Shown here: piece by piece, positions 1-9,388 of the stretch
How the letters are laid out: every line of letters starts with the position of its first letter
Position numbering within the stretch: the stretch's first letter is position 1
NCBI GenBank assembly: GCA_020832305.1
Contig: JAFIEV010000040.1
Coordinates: 1 to 64,000 of the forward strand
DNA from: Cyclobacteriaceae bacterium
GTDB taxonomy: Bacteria; Bacteroidota; Bacteroidia; Cytophagales; Cyclobacteriaceae
DNA length: 64,000 bases
Direction of reading: 5' to 3'
Position numbers and translations under genes: made by a program
Notes under the pieces: generated by a model
Databases searched by the model: none
What the model was told of the DNA's origin: nothing
What the model saw: the letters and a program-made list of their open reading frames with translations, nothing else

Positions 1-69
1 ATAGCACACGATTTTGACCCAAAAAAGAACCTTGAGGAATTAAAAGCCAAAAGGAGAAAGAATGGCTGA
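1..69 (+). CDS. ParD-like antitoxin, C-terminal fragment
   Basis: Reading from base 1 gives an open frame of 22 codons ending in TGA at 67-69; the start lies outside the window. The visible tail is basic and helical (EELKAKRRKNG at the end), as in ParD/CopG-type antitoxins that cap the partner toxin. It overlaps the ParE start by 8 bases, the usual translational coupling of type II toxin-antitoxin pairs. Assignment rests mostly on that context, since the DNA-binding ribbon-helix-helix part is not in the window. Confidence 0.65.
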   Translation: MAHDFDPKKNLEELKAKRRKNG

Positions 70-361
70 ATATAAATTGACCAATAAAGCTGTTGATGAC
101 TTGAATGGGATTTGGGACTACACGGCTGACGAGTGGTCCGAAGAGCAAGCTGATAAATATTACAATATGCTACTTAACACTTGTCAAGACATAGCCAATA
201 ATCCTGATTTAGGAAAAAATTATGACGGAATTACAACCGACTTGTTTGGATTAAAAGCAAACCGACATATAATCTTCTACCGTAAAACAAAATCAGATCC
301 AATTGAGATAACAAGAATATTGCACGGAAGAATGGATCTGAAAAACAGGTTGACTGAATAG
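62..361 (+). CDS. parE: ParE-family toxin of a type II toxin-antitoxin system
   Basis: A 99-residue protein with the RelE/ParE fold pattern: an N-terminal strand followed by two helices (DDLNGIWDYTADEWSEEQAD), then the beta-sheet with an Arg-His pair (KANRHIIFYRK) and a C-terminal ILHGRMDLK segment typical of ParE. ParE toxins of this group act on DNA gyrase; that is family knowledge, not seen here. The ATG lies inside the end of the antitoxin frame, so the pair is one operon with the antitoxin first. Length is normal and the frame is intact. A 13-bp hairpin 114 bases downstream probably ends the transcript. Confidence 0.88.
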   Translation: MAEYKLTNKAVDDLNGIWDYTADEWSEEQADKYYNMLLNTCQDIANNPDLGKNYDGITTDLFGLKANRHIIFYRKTKSDPIEITRILHGRMDLKNRLTE

Positions 362-474
362 AAAACTACACTCAACATTATGTATGAAATCATAGCCCCG
401 CATAGCCAGTACACAGACCAAAGCTACGATTCATACATTTAGCGTCACATATAATAAGGCATCCTTAAGTATCA

Positions 475-512
475 AAAGTCCTGCAAGAATTTTAAAAAAC
501 TTGCAGGACTTT
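475..512. terminator. Bidirectional hairpin terminator
   Basis: Perfect 13-bp inverted repeat (AAAGTCCTGCAAG at 475-487 and its complement at 500-512) around a 12-base AT-rich loop. On the minus strand it is followed by TTTT. It sits between the end of parE and the end of the convergent efflux operon, so it can serve both. Confidence 0.85.
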
Positions 513-535
513 ATAGCACTATATATGCCTATTGC

Positions 536-2254
536 CTATTCATTTTTAAAAATCCTGGTATTCTCTCCGCAATGCAGCATTTCATCGCCAAAATAGGGGT
601 TGTAGATTTCTTCCTTTTCACTAAGCCAGTAAGCCCCCCTGAAATCATCTACCATTGGGCAGTAGGCTTCATACCATTCGTCTGCAGTGAAGCCAAATAC
701 AGCCACTGCCTCCAGCATAGCCTCTGAAAGCGGCTCAAAATGCCTTCTTAGATCAGCCAAAGCCTTATCCTTTTGCATGAGTCCCAGCGAATTTTCCATT
801 TTATCACTCAATTTTTTCCAGGCTTTTTTGGCTTCATCGCTGGCTCCTGAGGTATTAAACTGCTTTAGCTTTTCCATGAATTGTCCTGCTGACTTCAATG
901 CAGGTTCTGCCTGGGCTTCTACCAAATGGTTTTTTAAATCAAAATATGACGCTGCCAGTAAGGTGAGTTCCTTTTTAAAGGACTCAGGCACCTCAATGCT
1001 TTCACGTGTTTCCCTGGCTGCCATCATGCTGTAATTACCATTGAGTTGCGCGGCAGCGTCCACATAAAACACTCCATTATGTACCACATCTTCGCCAGCC
1101 TGCAGACCTTCCTGCACTTCATAATTGTTGCCAAGACGACGGCCCAGGGTCACTTCGCGCATTTCAAAAGCCGGTACATCTGACCCTTTTACCTTTACAT
1201 ACACCACCGATCTTTTGCCAGTCCATAATACCGCAGAGGCCGGCACCATCAAAGTGGCGCCTGGATTGCTGGTTGTGGCTTGCAGTCTGGCTACCGCAAA
1301 CATACCCGGCTTTAATCGCCCCGATGGATTTGCTGCATCGGCACGCAGGATGGCCGTTCGGGTTGCAGGATCAATGGTAGGATTGATGTAACTTATTTTC
1401 GCCATAAAATTTTCTCCTGGCAGTGCCCCTACCGAAAAAGTCAGTTCAGCGCCATTTTGCACCAGGGGAAGGTCTCGCTCATAGGCATCCATAAGCAGCC
1501 AGACGCTTTGCAGGTCACCCAGTTCGACCATTGGAGTCCCGGCGGTTACATAGTCCCCGGCCTGTACAAGCAGGCTGCTCACAAAACCGCCTGCCTGGGC
1601 ATAGATATCAAATTTGGTTTTCGGATTACCCGCTTCCAGTATGTCATCAATCTGCTGCTCCTGAATGCGCCAGCGTTTCAGTTTTTCACGGGCTGCTTCG
1701 TACATCTGGGGGTTTCGTTCGCGTGTGCGGGCCGCTTCCAGCAGTTCTTTCTGGGCATTGATAAGTTCGGCAGAATACAAGGTTGCCAGCTTTTCACCCT
1801 TACTGATCCTCTTTCCTGTAAAATTGACATATAAAGCCTCCACCCTGCCCGGAAAATCAGCAGATAAGCTTACCTTCTTCTGTTCGTTTACCTCTATCCT
1901 TCCATTCAGGAAAATCTCCGGACGCTCCCCATCGCCATAGGCTACGCGATGCGTCTGAATATTGCCGAGGGCGAGGGCTTCGATGCTGAGTTCAATCACT
2001 GCCGGGTTCATGGCAGCGCCCCCCGATTTGGATGCAGGTATCAGGTCCATAGCGCATAAAGGACATTTTCCCGGTTCATTTTGTCGAATTTGAGGGTGCA
2101 TACTACAGGTATACGTTACTTCCTCACCAGAATGATCGTGTTGGTGATCATGGGAATCTGAGCCGGCACTGAAAAACCATCGACCCAGCAGAATTCCTGC
2201 CACAAGGATGAGTGTATATTTTAGGATGGATCTGATTTTTATATTTGCTTTCAT
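536..2254 (-). CDS. cusB: CusB-like RND efflux periplasmic adaptor with heavy-metal-binding domain
   Basis: 572 residues. A membrane anchor (about 13-26) is followed by a His-rich stretch (HDHQHDH, 35-41) and a heavy-metal-binding domain at about 47-73 (YTCSMHPQI...GKCPLCAMDL, with Cys50, Cys64 and Cys67). The membrane-fusion (HlyD-like) core lies at about 105-400, including the AGDYVTAGTPMVEL lipoyl-type motif. A C-terminal DUF3347-type region carries DEWYEAYCPM and further Cys and Met residues. The protein should bridge the CusA pump and TolC channel across the periplasm and hand over Cu(I)/Ag(I). It is the last gene of the minus-strand pump operon, 36 bases after the TolC gene. The exact metal is inferred. 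Confidence 0.92.
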   Translation of the reverse strand: MKANIKIRSILKYTLILVAGILLGRWFFSAGSDSHDHQHDHSGEEVTYTCSMHPQIRQNEPGKCPLCAMDLIPASKSGGAAMNPAVIELSIEALALGNIQTHRVAYGDGERPEIFLNGRIEVNEQKKVSLSADFPGRVEALYVNFTGKRISKGEKLATLYSAELINAQKELLEAARTRERNPQMYEAAREKLKRWRIQEQQIDDILEAGNPKTKFDIYAQAGGFVSSLLVQAGDYVTAGTPMVELGDLQSVWLLMDAYERDLPLVQNGAELTFSVGALPGENFMAKISYINPTIDPATRTAILRADAANPSGRLKPGMFAVARLQATTSNPGATLMVPASAVLWTGKRSVVYVKVKGSDVPAFEMREVTLGRRLGNNYEVQEGLQAGEDVVHNGVFYVDAAAQLNGNYSMMAARETRESIEVPESFKKELTLLAASYFDLKNHLVEAQAEPALKSAGQFMEKLKQFNTSGASDEAKKAWKKLSDKMENSLGLMQKDKALADLRRHFEPLSEAMLEAVAVFGFTADEWYEAYCPMVDDFRGAYWLSEKEEIYNPYFGDEMLHCGENTRIFKNE

Positions 2255-2290
2255 TTTTTTATCCTGTTTTTAGAACATCAGTTATTTTAA

Positions 2291-3763
2291 TCATTCACCG
2301 GCATCGGAGCCAATGACAAAATTGACCTGTGTCAATGCCTGCCAGGCATCGATAACAGCATTCCAGCGTTGCGTTTTCAAAGCAATACTGCGTGCGTCTA
2401 TATCGAGAATTTCCTCATAGGTGGCGCTTCCATTTTCATAAGCACTTATGCCCAGGTTTTTGATTCTTTCATTGACCTCCATTTGCTTTTCCAAAAGGCT
2501 GACTTGTCTTTCTGCATTGCGCAACTCGCTCAGCGCTGACTGCCATTGGCTTCGAATTTCATCTTGATTATATTGTAAAGCTTGATCAAAGGCTTTGATT
2601 TCCCAGGCAGCGCTGCTTTGCTGAGCCTTAATTTTTTTTCGGTAAATGGGCAGGCTAAGGGTGGCCATTGGCATAATCATATTGTCACCTCCCATATTCA
2701 TTCCATTTTCAGTGAGTGGGGAAAAAAGCATGTAGTTAACGCCGAGACCCATCATGGGTCTTCCATTTAAACGGGCCATTTTTTCCTTTTCAAGGGCCGC
2801 TTCCTGCTCCTTTTCTATCATCCGCTGCATGGGATGTTGGTCTGTATAAACTTCATCCCAAATCCAGAGTGTGGCTTCATATTCAGGGAGATCAAGGTCT
2901 TTACGGGTTTCGATTCGGGCACCAGGTTCCACGCCCCTTAGCTGGTTAAACCGAACCGAAAGCGCCTTTCTATCCTCCTCCAGCGACTGCTTGCTGACAA
3001 GGAGCGTTTCCTTTTCCATTTCCAGATTTAAAAGCGCACTTAAAGCACCGCTTCCGCCCCCGCCTGAAGGCATACTGCCCATATCAGCTGACGGGCGGCC
3101 TGTGCCTGATGAGGGCCTCAATTCTGCGCCCCCTCCCATCGACATACCCGACTCTGCTGCACCCGATGACGAAGCGCCGCTTATTTGCCGCTGTTGAGAA
3201 CGCATGCTTTGCGAACTGGCAGGAGATGACCCTACTGATGTACTCAATAGGTTTAATAAGATTCGCTCCCTGATTTCAAGTATTTCCAGCTCTTCATCCT
3301 GCAGGGCCAGAACGCCATCTACCCGACAGAGCGCATACCAGTTGTTTCTAATTTCCATACTCAATTGATTGCGCAGGCTGCGAAAAGTTTCATATCGGGC
3401 ATTGGCCATCGCATTCGCCTCGTTTCGCTGTGTACGAAGCATGCCAAACCATGGAAACATCTGCATCAGCGAAAACTCTGCCCGTTGATTGCCCATGGGA
3501 AATTGCATGGGACGCAAAAATACACCCATACTAAGCTGTGGGTCATCCAGGGCCCCGGCTGCAGGAACAGACTCCAGGGAGGCGGTAAATTCATTAAATG
3601 CAGACTTCAGTCCCCGGTTGTTTTCTGCTGCTTCCCGAAGGTATCCTAATATAATGGCATCCTCTTCCATAACCTGCGCAGGCAACGGACCATTTAAGCC
3701 GATCAGGGCTGTCAGCAAGACAATACATCTTATTATTATTTGTGATTTTATTCTGACATTCAT
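2291..3763 (-). CDS. cusC: TolC-family outer-membrane channel of the metal efflux system
   Basis: 490 residues from the ATG at 3763. A start further upstream is open, but it would lie inside the pump gene and precede a clear signal peptide (MNVRIKSQIIIRCIVLLTAL, ending near LPAQ). Two long alpha-helical hairpin regions with TolC-type motifs (DDPQLSMG, QMFPWFG, YEEILDIDARSIALKTQRW) identify an OEP family channel. The start is one base after the pump's stop codon, so translation is coupled. Oddity: residues 176-242 form a Gly/Ser/Met-rich low-complexity insert inside the first hairpin region. The protein should form the exit duct for the CusA/CusB pair. Confidence 0.9.
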   Translation of the reverse strand: MNVRIKSQIIIRCIVLLTALIGLNGPLPAQVMEEDAIILGYLREAAENNRGLKSAFNEFTASLESVPAAGALDDPQLSMGVFLRPMQFPMGNQRAEFSLMQMFPWFGMLRTQRNEANAMANARYETFRSLRNQLSMEIRNNWYALCRVDGVLALQDEELEILEIRERILLNLLSTSVGSSPASSQSMRSQQRQISGASSSGAAESGMSMGGGAELRPSSGTGRPSADMGSMPSGGGGSGALSALLNLEMEKETLLVSKQSLEEDRKALSVRFNQLRGVEPGARIETRKDLDLPEYEATLWIWDEVYTDQHPMQRMIEKEQEAALEKEKMARLNGRPMMGLGVNYMLFSPLTENGMNMGGDNMIMPMATLSLPIYRKKIKAQQSSAAWEIKAFDQALQYNQDEIRSQWQSALSELRNAERQVSLLEKQMEVNERIKNLGISAYENGSATYEEILDIDARSIALKTQRWNAVIDAWQALTQVNFVIGSDAGE

Positions 3764-3764
3764 A

Positions 3765-6700
3765 TCAAACTTTCTTTTTAAGTGTGGACTCTTTCCATAA
3801 GGCATATAATACCGGTACCACGAAAAGGGAAATCAAGGCGAAGGTCATACCTCCAAAAGCCGGAATGGCCATGGGTACCATAATATCTGCTCCCCTGCCG
3901 GTGGAGGTAAGTACTGGCAAAAGGGCAAGTAAGGTTGTTGCAGAAGTCATCAGACAAGGACGAACCCGTTTCAATCCTGCCTCAAGAACGGCTGCACGGA
4001 TACCTTCAACGGACTCTGTTGGGTTGCGGTCAAAGCTTTGCTTCAGATAGGTCCCCATTACCACACCATCGTCGGTGGCTATGCCAAAAAGGGCTAAAAA
4101 ACCCACCCAAACCGCTACGCTGAGATTTACCGGATGTATACTCATCAATTGCCGCATTTCTGTTCCGAACAATGAAAAATTGAGAAACCAATCCTGCCCG
4201 TACAGCCAAAGCATGACAAAGCCCCCTGAGAAAGCCATGGCAATAGAGGTAAAAATCATTAATGCAGTAGCTGTTGATTTAAATTGCAGGTACAATATCA
4301 AAAATATGATGGCTAAAGCTAGGGGAATCACAATGGCAAGTCGTTTTTCTGCGCGCACCTGATTCTCGTAGCTGCCAGAAAACTGATAACTGACCCCTGC
4401 CGGCACCATCAATTCGCCTCTGTTTATCTTTTCCTGCAAAAAGGCCCGGGCCTCTTCTACCACTGAAACTTCTGCATAACCGGTTTTTTTATCCATTAAA
4501 ACATATCCTGTTAAGAAACCATTTTCACCACGTATCATGGAAGGGCCAGGCCGGTATCTTATTTCGGCGATTTCTTCCATAGGAATGTGCAATCCATTGC
4601 CGGCAGGAATAAGCATTTTTCCGATGCTCTCCGGTGTGTCCCTCCACTCTCTTGCATATCGTGCCCTTACGGCAAAACGTTCACGGCCCTCCACCGTCAC
4701 TGTCAGCGGCATGCCTCCTAAAGCCGTTTCTATATAGTCCTGTACATCGGCAACCCTGAGTCCATAGCGCCCCATGGACTTACGGTTGAGTTTAATTTCA
4801 AGATAGGGCTTGCCCAGGGAGCGGTCTGCATAAACTGCTTCAGGTTTCACCGAAGGCACCTGCTTGAGGAATTTCTCCATCTCCAGGCTAAAGCGCTCTA
4901 TGGTCTCCAGGTCAGGGCCATATACTTTTAATCCCATCGGTGCCCGCATGCCTGTTTGCAACATAACCAGGCGTGTTTCGATGGGCTGAAGTTTGGGCGC
5001 CGAGGTTACGCCCGGAATTTGTGTGACATTAACAATTTCCTGCCAGATGTCATCCGCTGTTTGAATATGGTCCCGCCATTGCCTGAAGTACCTTCCTTTT
5101 CGGTCAGGAATCAGCTCTCCATGCCGGTTGCGCATAAACTCTCCTTTATCATTGACCATAAACCGAATTTTACGGCCCTCCTCATCGCTAATGTATTCCG
5201 GTCTATAATGAATGATATTTTCAAACATCGACATGGGCGCAGGATCCAGTGGGGATTCAGCCCTTCCGGCTTTGCCAACCACTTTATCTACTTCGGGAAT
5301 CGACTGCACCAGCATATCGAGCTTGGCTAAAATCATGCGATTGGCGTCCACACCACTATGTGGCATTGAAGTAGGCATCAGCAAAAAAGATCCTTCATCC
5401 AATGCAGGCATAAACTCCTTACCCATACCAGGAAAGGTATTTCTGAGAGCCTTCCAGCTTTGACTGTTTTCTGCTTCTAAACCCAGTTTATTCATCGTAT
5501 TGGGAATAAAACCAAAAATGCGATCTGCACCGAGCCAAATATTGAGTCCCACTAAAATAATCAAGGCAGGTATGGCGAGGAATAAGGCTTTGTTTTCAAG
5601 GCACCAATACAACAGGTTTTTATAGAAACGAATGAAAAGATTAAAGGTGCCAAGGACCAGGGTCAGGAGCATTAAAACAAATATAAAATTGAGCAACAGG
5701 CTCTTCGATGCGCCAAGGGGCAGCCATGCCGAACTGAGCAGCCATGCAACCCCGGCCACTGTTATGACAATATTGGCAGGATTATACCAGGCAGCATATC
5801 TGCCATTCCAAAAATCTTTTCTGATTCGATTGATGGCATAGGCTGATAACATAAATCCGGCCCACCACCATCCGTTGATGAAAGATATTACAGCTAAAAT
5901 CAGCAATAAGGGAGTGGCTAATACCGATAGACGCGAGCGCTGCCTGGATTTACTAAACATCCAATGGGCAAAAGCCGGTATGATCACCAGGGTTATAATC
6001 AGGGCTGAAACAAGTGCGAAGGTTTTGGTCCAGGCAAGTGGGCCAAATAATTTACCTTCAGCTGCCTGAAGGGTAAATACCGGTAAAAAGCTGATGATTG
6101 TCGTTGAAATTGCCGTAAGTATGGCAGAAGCTACCTCGGTGGTGGCTTCATATATTACTGTTAGCCGGTTTTTTTTCTCATCAGCCGATTCGAGGTGCTT
6201 AAGGATGTTTTCACTTAAAATAATCCCCAGGTCCACCATGGTACCTATGGCGATGGCAATTCCCGAAAGAGCTACGATATTGGCATCGACCTGAACGTAT
6301 TTCATGAAAATAAAGCTCATCAGTACGGCCAGTGGCAGCAAGGCAGAAATTAATACCGAAGCCCTCAGGTTAGATACCATTACAACAATTACGATAATTG
6401 TAATGAGTATTTGCAGGTTTATGGCTTCATACAAGGTGTATAGCGTTTCATAGATAAGACCAGTCCGATCGTAAAAAGGCACTATGGTAACCTTGGAAAT
6501 GCGTCCATCTTCGAGACGCTTAGAGGGCAAACCCGGACTGATTTCTTCAATTTTCTTTTTTACATTCGCGATTACCTGGAGCGGATTATCCCCGTACCTG
6601 GCTACGACGATTCCTCCGGTAGTTTCAACACCTCCTTTATCCAGTAAACCCGTCATTGAGCGAACCGCCGGCCCCATATTTACCCTGGCTATGTCGCCAA

Positions 6701-7526
6701 TACGAATGGCTACACCATTCCTGCTGGTTACCACACTTTCTTCGATGTCTTCGATGCTTTCAATATAACCAAGGCCGCGCACCAGGTATTCAACAAGATT
6801 GATTTCAACCGTATTGGCACCTACATCAAGGTTGCTGCCCCTTACTGCCTCCATGATTTGCATAAGACTAATGTCATAAGCCTTCATAGCCACCGGATCG
6901 AGGTCTATCTGATATTCTTTAACGTGTCCGCCCACGGAAGCAACCTCTGCCACACCCTCAGCGCTTGCCAGACCATATCGCACATAATAATCCTGCAGGG
7001 TCCGAAGTTCGTGCAGGTCCCAGCCCCCTGCCGGTTTTCCTTCTTCATCTCGTCCTTCAAGGGTATACATAAACACCTGCCCCAATGCAGTGGCATCCGG
7101 CCCAAGTTGGGGCTGCACATCTTCCGGTAGGAGCCCCGAAGGCAGCGCATTGAGCTTTTCCAGAATGCGCGAACGGCTCCAGTAATATTCAATTTCGTCA
7201 TCGAAAATGACGTAAATACTCGAAAAGCCAAACATAGAAGTACTTCTGATGGCCTTTACGCCGGGCATGCCCAGCAGAGAAGTGGTGAGGGGATAGGTAA
7301 TCTGGTCCTCTACGTCTCTGGGCGAACGGCCCATCCACTCGGTAAAAACAATTTGCTGATTTTCACCTATATCGGGAATGGCATCTACCGGCACCGGATC
7401 CCTTGGAAGCCAATTGATTTCCCAGTTAAACGGAGCCGTAACGATGCCCCAGCCTGTAAGGATGAGCAACAATAGAACCGTTACCAGTTTGTTTTCAAGA
7501 AAGAAAGCAATTATACGATTCAACAT
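3765..7526 (-). CDS. cusA: CusA/CzcA-type heavy-metal RND efflux pump
   Basis: 1253 residues, about 200 longer than enterobacterial CusA. The N-terminal helix is followed by the porter-domain signature PVDAIPDIGENQ (46-57), and TM4 carries the proton-relay motif GIAIAIGTMVDLGIILSEN with Asp432 and Glu439. TM bundles lie at about 370-530 and 1060-1250. The extra length is mainly an insert of additional hydrophobic helices at about 520-690. Met-rich motifs in the periplasmic region (MLQTGMRAPMG and HIPMEEIAEI) fit Cu(I)/Ag(I) transport. It is the first pump gene of the operon, followed by the TolC and adaptor genes. Substrate is inferred from the Met residues and the adaptor's metal-binding domain. 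Confidence 0.93.
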   Translation of the reverse strand: MLNRIIAFFLENKLVTVLLLLILTGWGIVTAPFNWEINWLPRDPVPVDAIPDIGENQQIVFTEWMGRSPRDVEDQITYPLTTSLLGMPGVKAIRSTSMFGFSSIYVIFDDEIEYYWSRSRILEKLNALPSGLLPEDVQPQLGPDATALGQVFMYTLEGRDEEGKPAGGWDLHELRTLQDYYVRYGLASAEGVAEVASVGGHVKEYQIDLDPVAMKAYDISLMQIMEAVRGSNLDVGANTVEINLVEYLVRGLGYIESIEDIEESVVTSRNGVAIRIGDIARVNMGPAVRSMTGLLDKGGVETTGGIVVARYGDNPLQVIANVKKKIEEISPGLPSKRLEDGRISKVTIVPFYDRTGLIYETLYTLYEAINLQILITIIVIVVMVSNLRASVLISALLPLAVLMSFIFMKYVQVDANIVALSGIAIAIGTMVDLGIILSENILKHLESADEKKNRLTVIYEATTEVASAILTAISTTIISFLPVFTLQAAEGKLFGPLAWTKTFALVSALIITLVIIPAFAHWMFSKSRQRSRLSVLATPLLLILAVISFINGWWWAGFMLSAYAINRIRKDFWNGRYAAWYNPANIVITVAGVAWLLSSAWLPLGASKSLLLNFIFVLMLLTLVLGTFNLFIRFYKNLLYWCLENKALFLAIPALIILVGLNIWLGADRIFGFIPNTMNKLGLEAENSQSWKALRNTFPGMGKEFMPALDEGSFLLMPTSMPHSGVDANRMILAKLDMLVQSIPEVDKVVGKAGRAESPLDPAPMSMFENIIHYRPEYISDEEGRKIRFMVNDKGEFMRNRHGELIPDRKGRYFRQWRDHIQTADDIWQEIVNVTQIPGVTSAPKLQPIETRLVMLQTGMRAPMGLKVYGPDLETIERFSLEMEKFLKQVPSVKPEAVYADRSLGKPYLEIKLNRKSMGRYGLRVADVQDYIETALGGMPLTVTVEGRERFAVRARYAREWRDTPESIGKMLIPAGNGLHIPMEEIAEIRYRPGPSMIRGENGFLTGYVLMDKKTGYAEVSVVEEARAFLQEKINRGELMVPAGVSYQFSGSYENQVRAEKRLAIVIPLALAIIFLILYLQFKSTATALMIFTSIAMAFSGGFVMLWLYGQDWFLNFSLFGTEMRQLMSIHPVNLSVAVWVGFLALFGIATDDGVVMGTYLKQSFDRNPTESVEGIRAAVLEAGLKRVRPCLMTSATTLLALLPVLTSTGRGADIMVPMAIPAFGGMTFALISLFVVPVLYALWKESTLKKKV

Positions 7527-7645
7527 AATAGTAAAATGTTGTAATGTAGGTAAAGAATAAATTATGGATTACAAGTACCATACAGACATGGCTGTACGGA
7601 AGGGTTATTGTAACAAACCCCATGACGTGGATCAGAGAAAAAATA

Positions 7646-8074
7646 TCAAATCAAAAAGTTCTGCACCTCAATGCAAATTTGTCGTCCTCCGGGCGGAGGT
7701 GGAGATTCGGGTACATTAATAATAACATGCCGGGCTTTTAGTAAAGACACTGGCTCCGCAGTATATCCCGCATCTGCTATCAAATGAAGTAATGGTGCAT
7801 CAGAAAAGGATGAAGGATATGTGATGAGAAAATCCTCGGTTTCATATACCTCGGTTTCATCATCACAACAGCCAGGCTTTTTGTGTTCAGTTGGGTGAAA
7901 AGGACAGCTGCCATTTTCCCAATCTTCAAAAACAATGCAAGGCTGGGCTTCTGTATAGAAAGACACATTAACAAGGCGGTCCATGCAAAAATGCATGTGC
8001 ACGGTTAGCTTCAGGGATGCCAGAAGCACCGCAAAGACCAGTAAAACCGACTTAGAAAATGTATATTTCGACAT
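7646..8074 (-). CDS. HYC_CC_PP family small exported protein
   Basis: 142 residues with an N-terminal signal segment (about 8-24). It has the three landmarks that name this Bacteroidota family: an H-[FY]-C motif (His28-Phe-Cys30), a Cys-Cys pair (69-70) and a proline run (PPPP) near the C terminus followed by a Cys. The function is not established. The position just upstream of the RND pump, on the same strand, and the many Cys/His/Met residues suggest a periplasmic metal-binding accessory (inference). About 120 bases separate it from cusA, so it could share the operon or have its own promoter. Confidence 0.8.
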   Translation of the reverse strand: MSKYTFSKSVLLVFAVLLASLKLTVHMHFCMDRLVNVSFYTEAQPCIVFEDWENGSCPFHPTEHKKPGCCDDETEVYETEDFLITYPSSFSDAPLLHLIADAGYTAEPVSLLKARHVIINVPESPPPPGGRQICIEVQNFLI

Positions 8075-8385
8075 AATTACTGTAAACGTATCAGCAAAGT
8101 AAAAGATTTTTAGTCAATTCGCTATTATTCAAGGCCAAAAAATACCATCGGCTTCACAAAATGTAAAATTGGCGACATGGAGAGGTAATGAGCAACGATA
8201 ATGAGTTTAGTTTAAAAATTGCATATATTGCTGATATGGCCCAATGGAAAACTTTTTTATTCGATAATTTAATGCGTTTTTAAAGAATTGAAATTTCTAA
8301 CCATTGATTTAAAATAAATTTCTATTGTTGTTAATTTGAAAATTAAACTTTTGGCTTTACCAATTGACACTTAATAAATTCTTTT
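8075..8385. other. AT-rich intergenic region
   Basis: No supported gene, RNA or strong hairpin was seen. The base composition becomes very AT-rich from about 8200 and stays so through the next gene to about 9380. The left half presumably carries the promoter of the HYC_CC_PP gene (minus strand) and the right half that of the sulfotransferase gene. Confidence 0.6.
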
Positions 8386-9153
8386 ATGTTTAAAATTTGG
8401 ATAAAAACGTACAAAGCGGTTTATACAAAAAGATTTAAGATGAATTTTTCTCCGTCAAGACATAATTCATCTCAAAAGTTTATTATACTATGTCACCCTC
8501 GCACTGGATCCACATGGTTGCATACTCTATTAAATTCGCATCCAAATATTAGTTCTATTGGCGAAATGAATAAAGAAAACAAAACATATAGTGATATAAA
8601 AAAAAATGGATTAAACTATCTCACAAAAAACCTCCCTAAAAGCATTAAAGCAGTCGGATTTAAAATATTCTTTGAATACCTATCCGATCAGAATAATTCA
8701 TGGCTATTACAAGAAATAACATTAGATAAAAATATTAAGATCATACATTTATCTAGAAATAATCTTCTCAGAATGTATGTTTCACTTGCCATAGCAAATT
8801 ATACAGGCAATTTTTCTACTGTTTATCACAATACAAAACATAATTTTAAAAATAAAATTGAAATAGATCCTGAAAATTGTATTACATACCTTAATAAGAT
8901 AATGGAATTTGAAAAAGAATTATTATTACGAATTAAAAATCACGAATTACTCAATTTAAGTTATGAAGATTTAGAATCAGACACCCATAATAAAATTAAT
9001 ACTATCTTAAATTTTTTACAAGTTAAACAGTATAACTGTTATTCCTTATTAAAAAAACAAAACAACGATGACTTGGATAAAATAATTGCAAACTTCGATG
9101 TTTTAGAAAAATATTTGAAGGGGACTAAGTTGTTTAAATTTCTAAAAGATTAG
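8386..9153 (+). CDS. Sulfotransferase family protein
   Basis: 255 residues. The 5'-phosphosulfate-binding loop CHPRTGSTWLHTLL (36-49) is followed by the second PAPS-contact region IIHLSRNNLLRMYVSL (119-134), with the conserved Arg124 and Ser133. A conserved Asp/Glu-rich segment NLSYEDLESD follows, also usual in bacterial sulfotransferases. It should move sulfate from PAPS to a carbohydrate or small molecule; the acceptor cannot be told. No PAPS synthesis or glycan gene lies nearby. The gene is far richer in A and T than its neighbours and stands alone, which suggests horizontal acquisition. Confidence 0.82.
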   Translation: MFKIWIKTYKAVYTKRFKMNFSPSRHNSSQKFIILCHPRTGSTWLHTLLNSHPNISSIGEMNKENKTYSDIKKNGLNYLTKNLPKSIKAVGFKIFFEYLSDQNNSWLLQEITLDKNIKIIHLSRNNLLRMYVSLAIANYTGNFSTVYHNTKHNFKNKIEIDPENCITYLNKIMEFEKELLLRIKNHELLNLSYEDLESDTHNKINTILNFLQVKQYNCYSLLKKQNNDDLDKIIANFDVLEKYLKGTKLFKFLKD

Positions 9154-9388
9154 TAATTATATAAAAAATGCAAAAAATGTTGAATAAAATAGTCTCTAAT
9201 CATAAAATGTAAAAAAATTGACGCAACAGAGAGTTTATCAGATTGATTATATACTTTACATAAACAAACGTAGTATGTTTCAGTATTCTTTAACATGATC
9301 AAATGTTATCAGAATCATTTTCAAATTAGATATTAATGGTATACCATATCCTTTAGGCAATTATAAATTTCAATGTTTTAAATGGTTT

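Noticed and set aside
7585-7602. TACAG / CTGTA hairpin upstream of cusA as a metal-responsive operator
   Set aside because: The 5-bp stem is too short, there is no second copy, and no regulator gene is present nearby.
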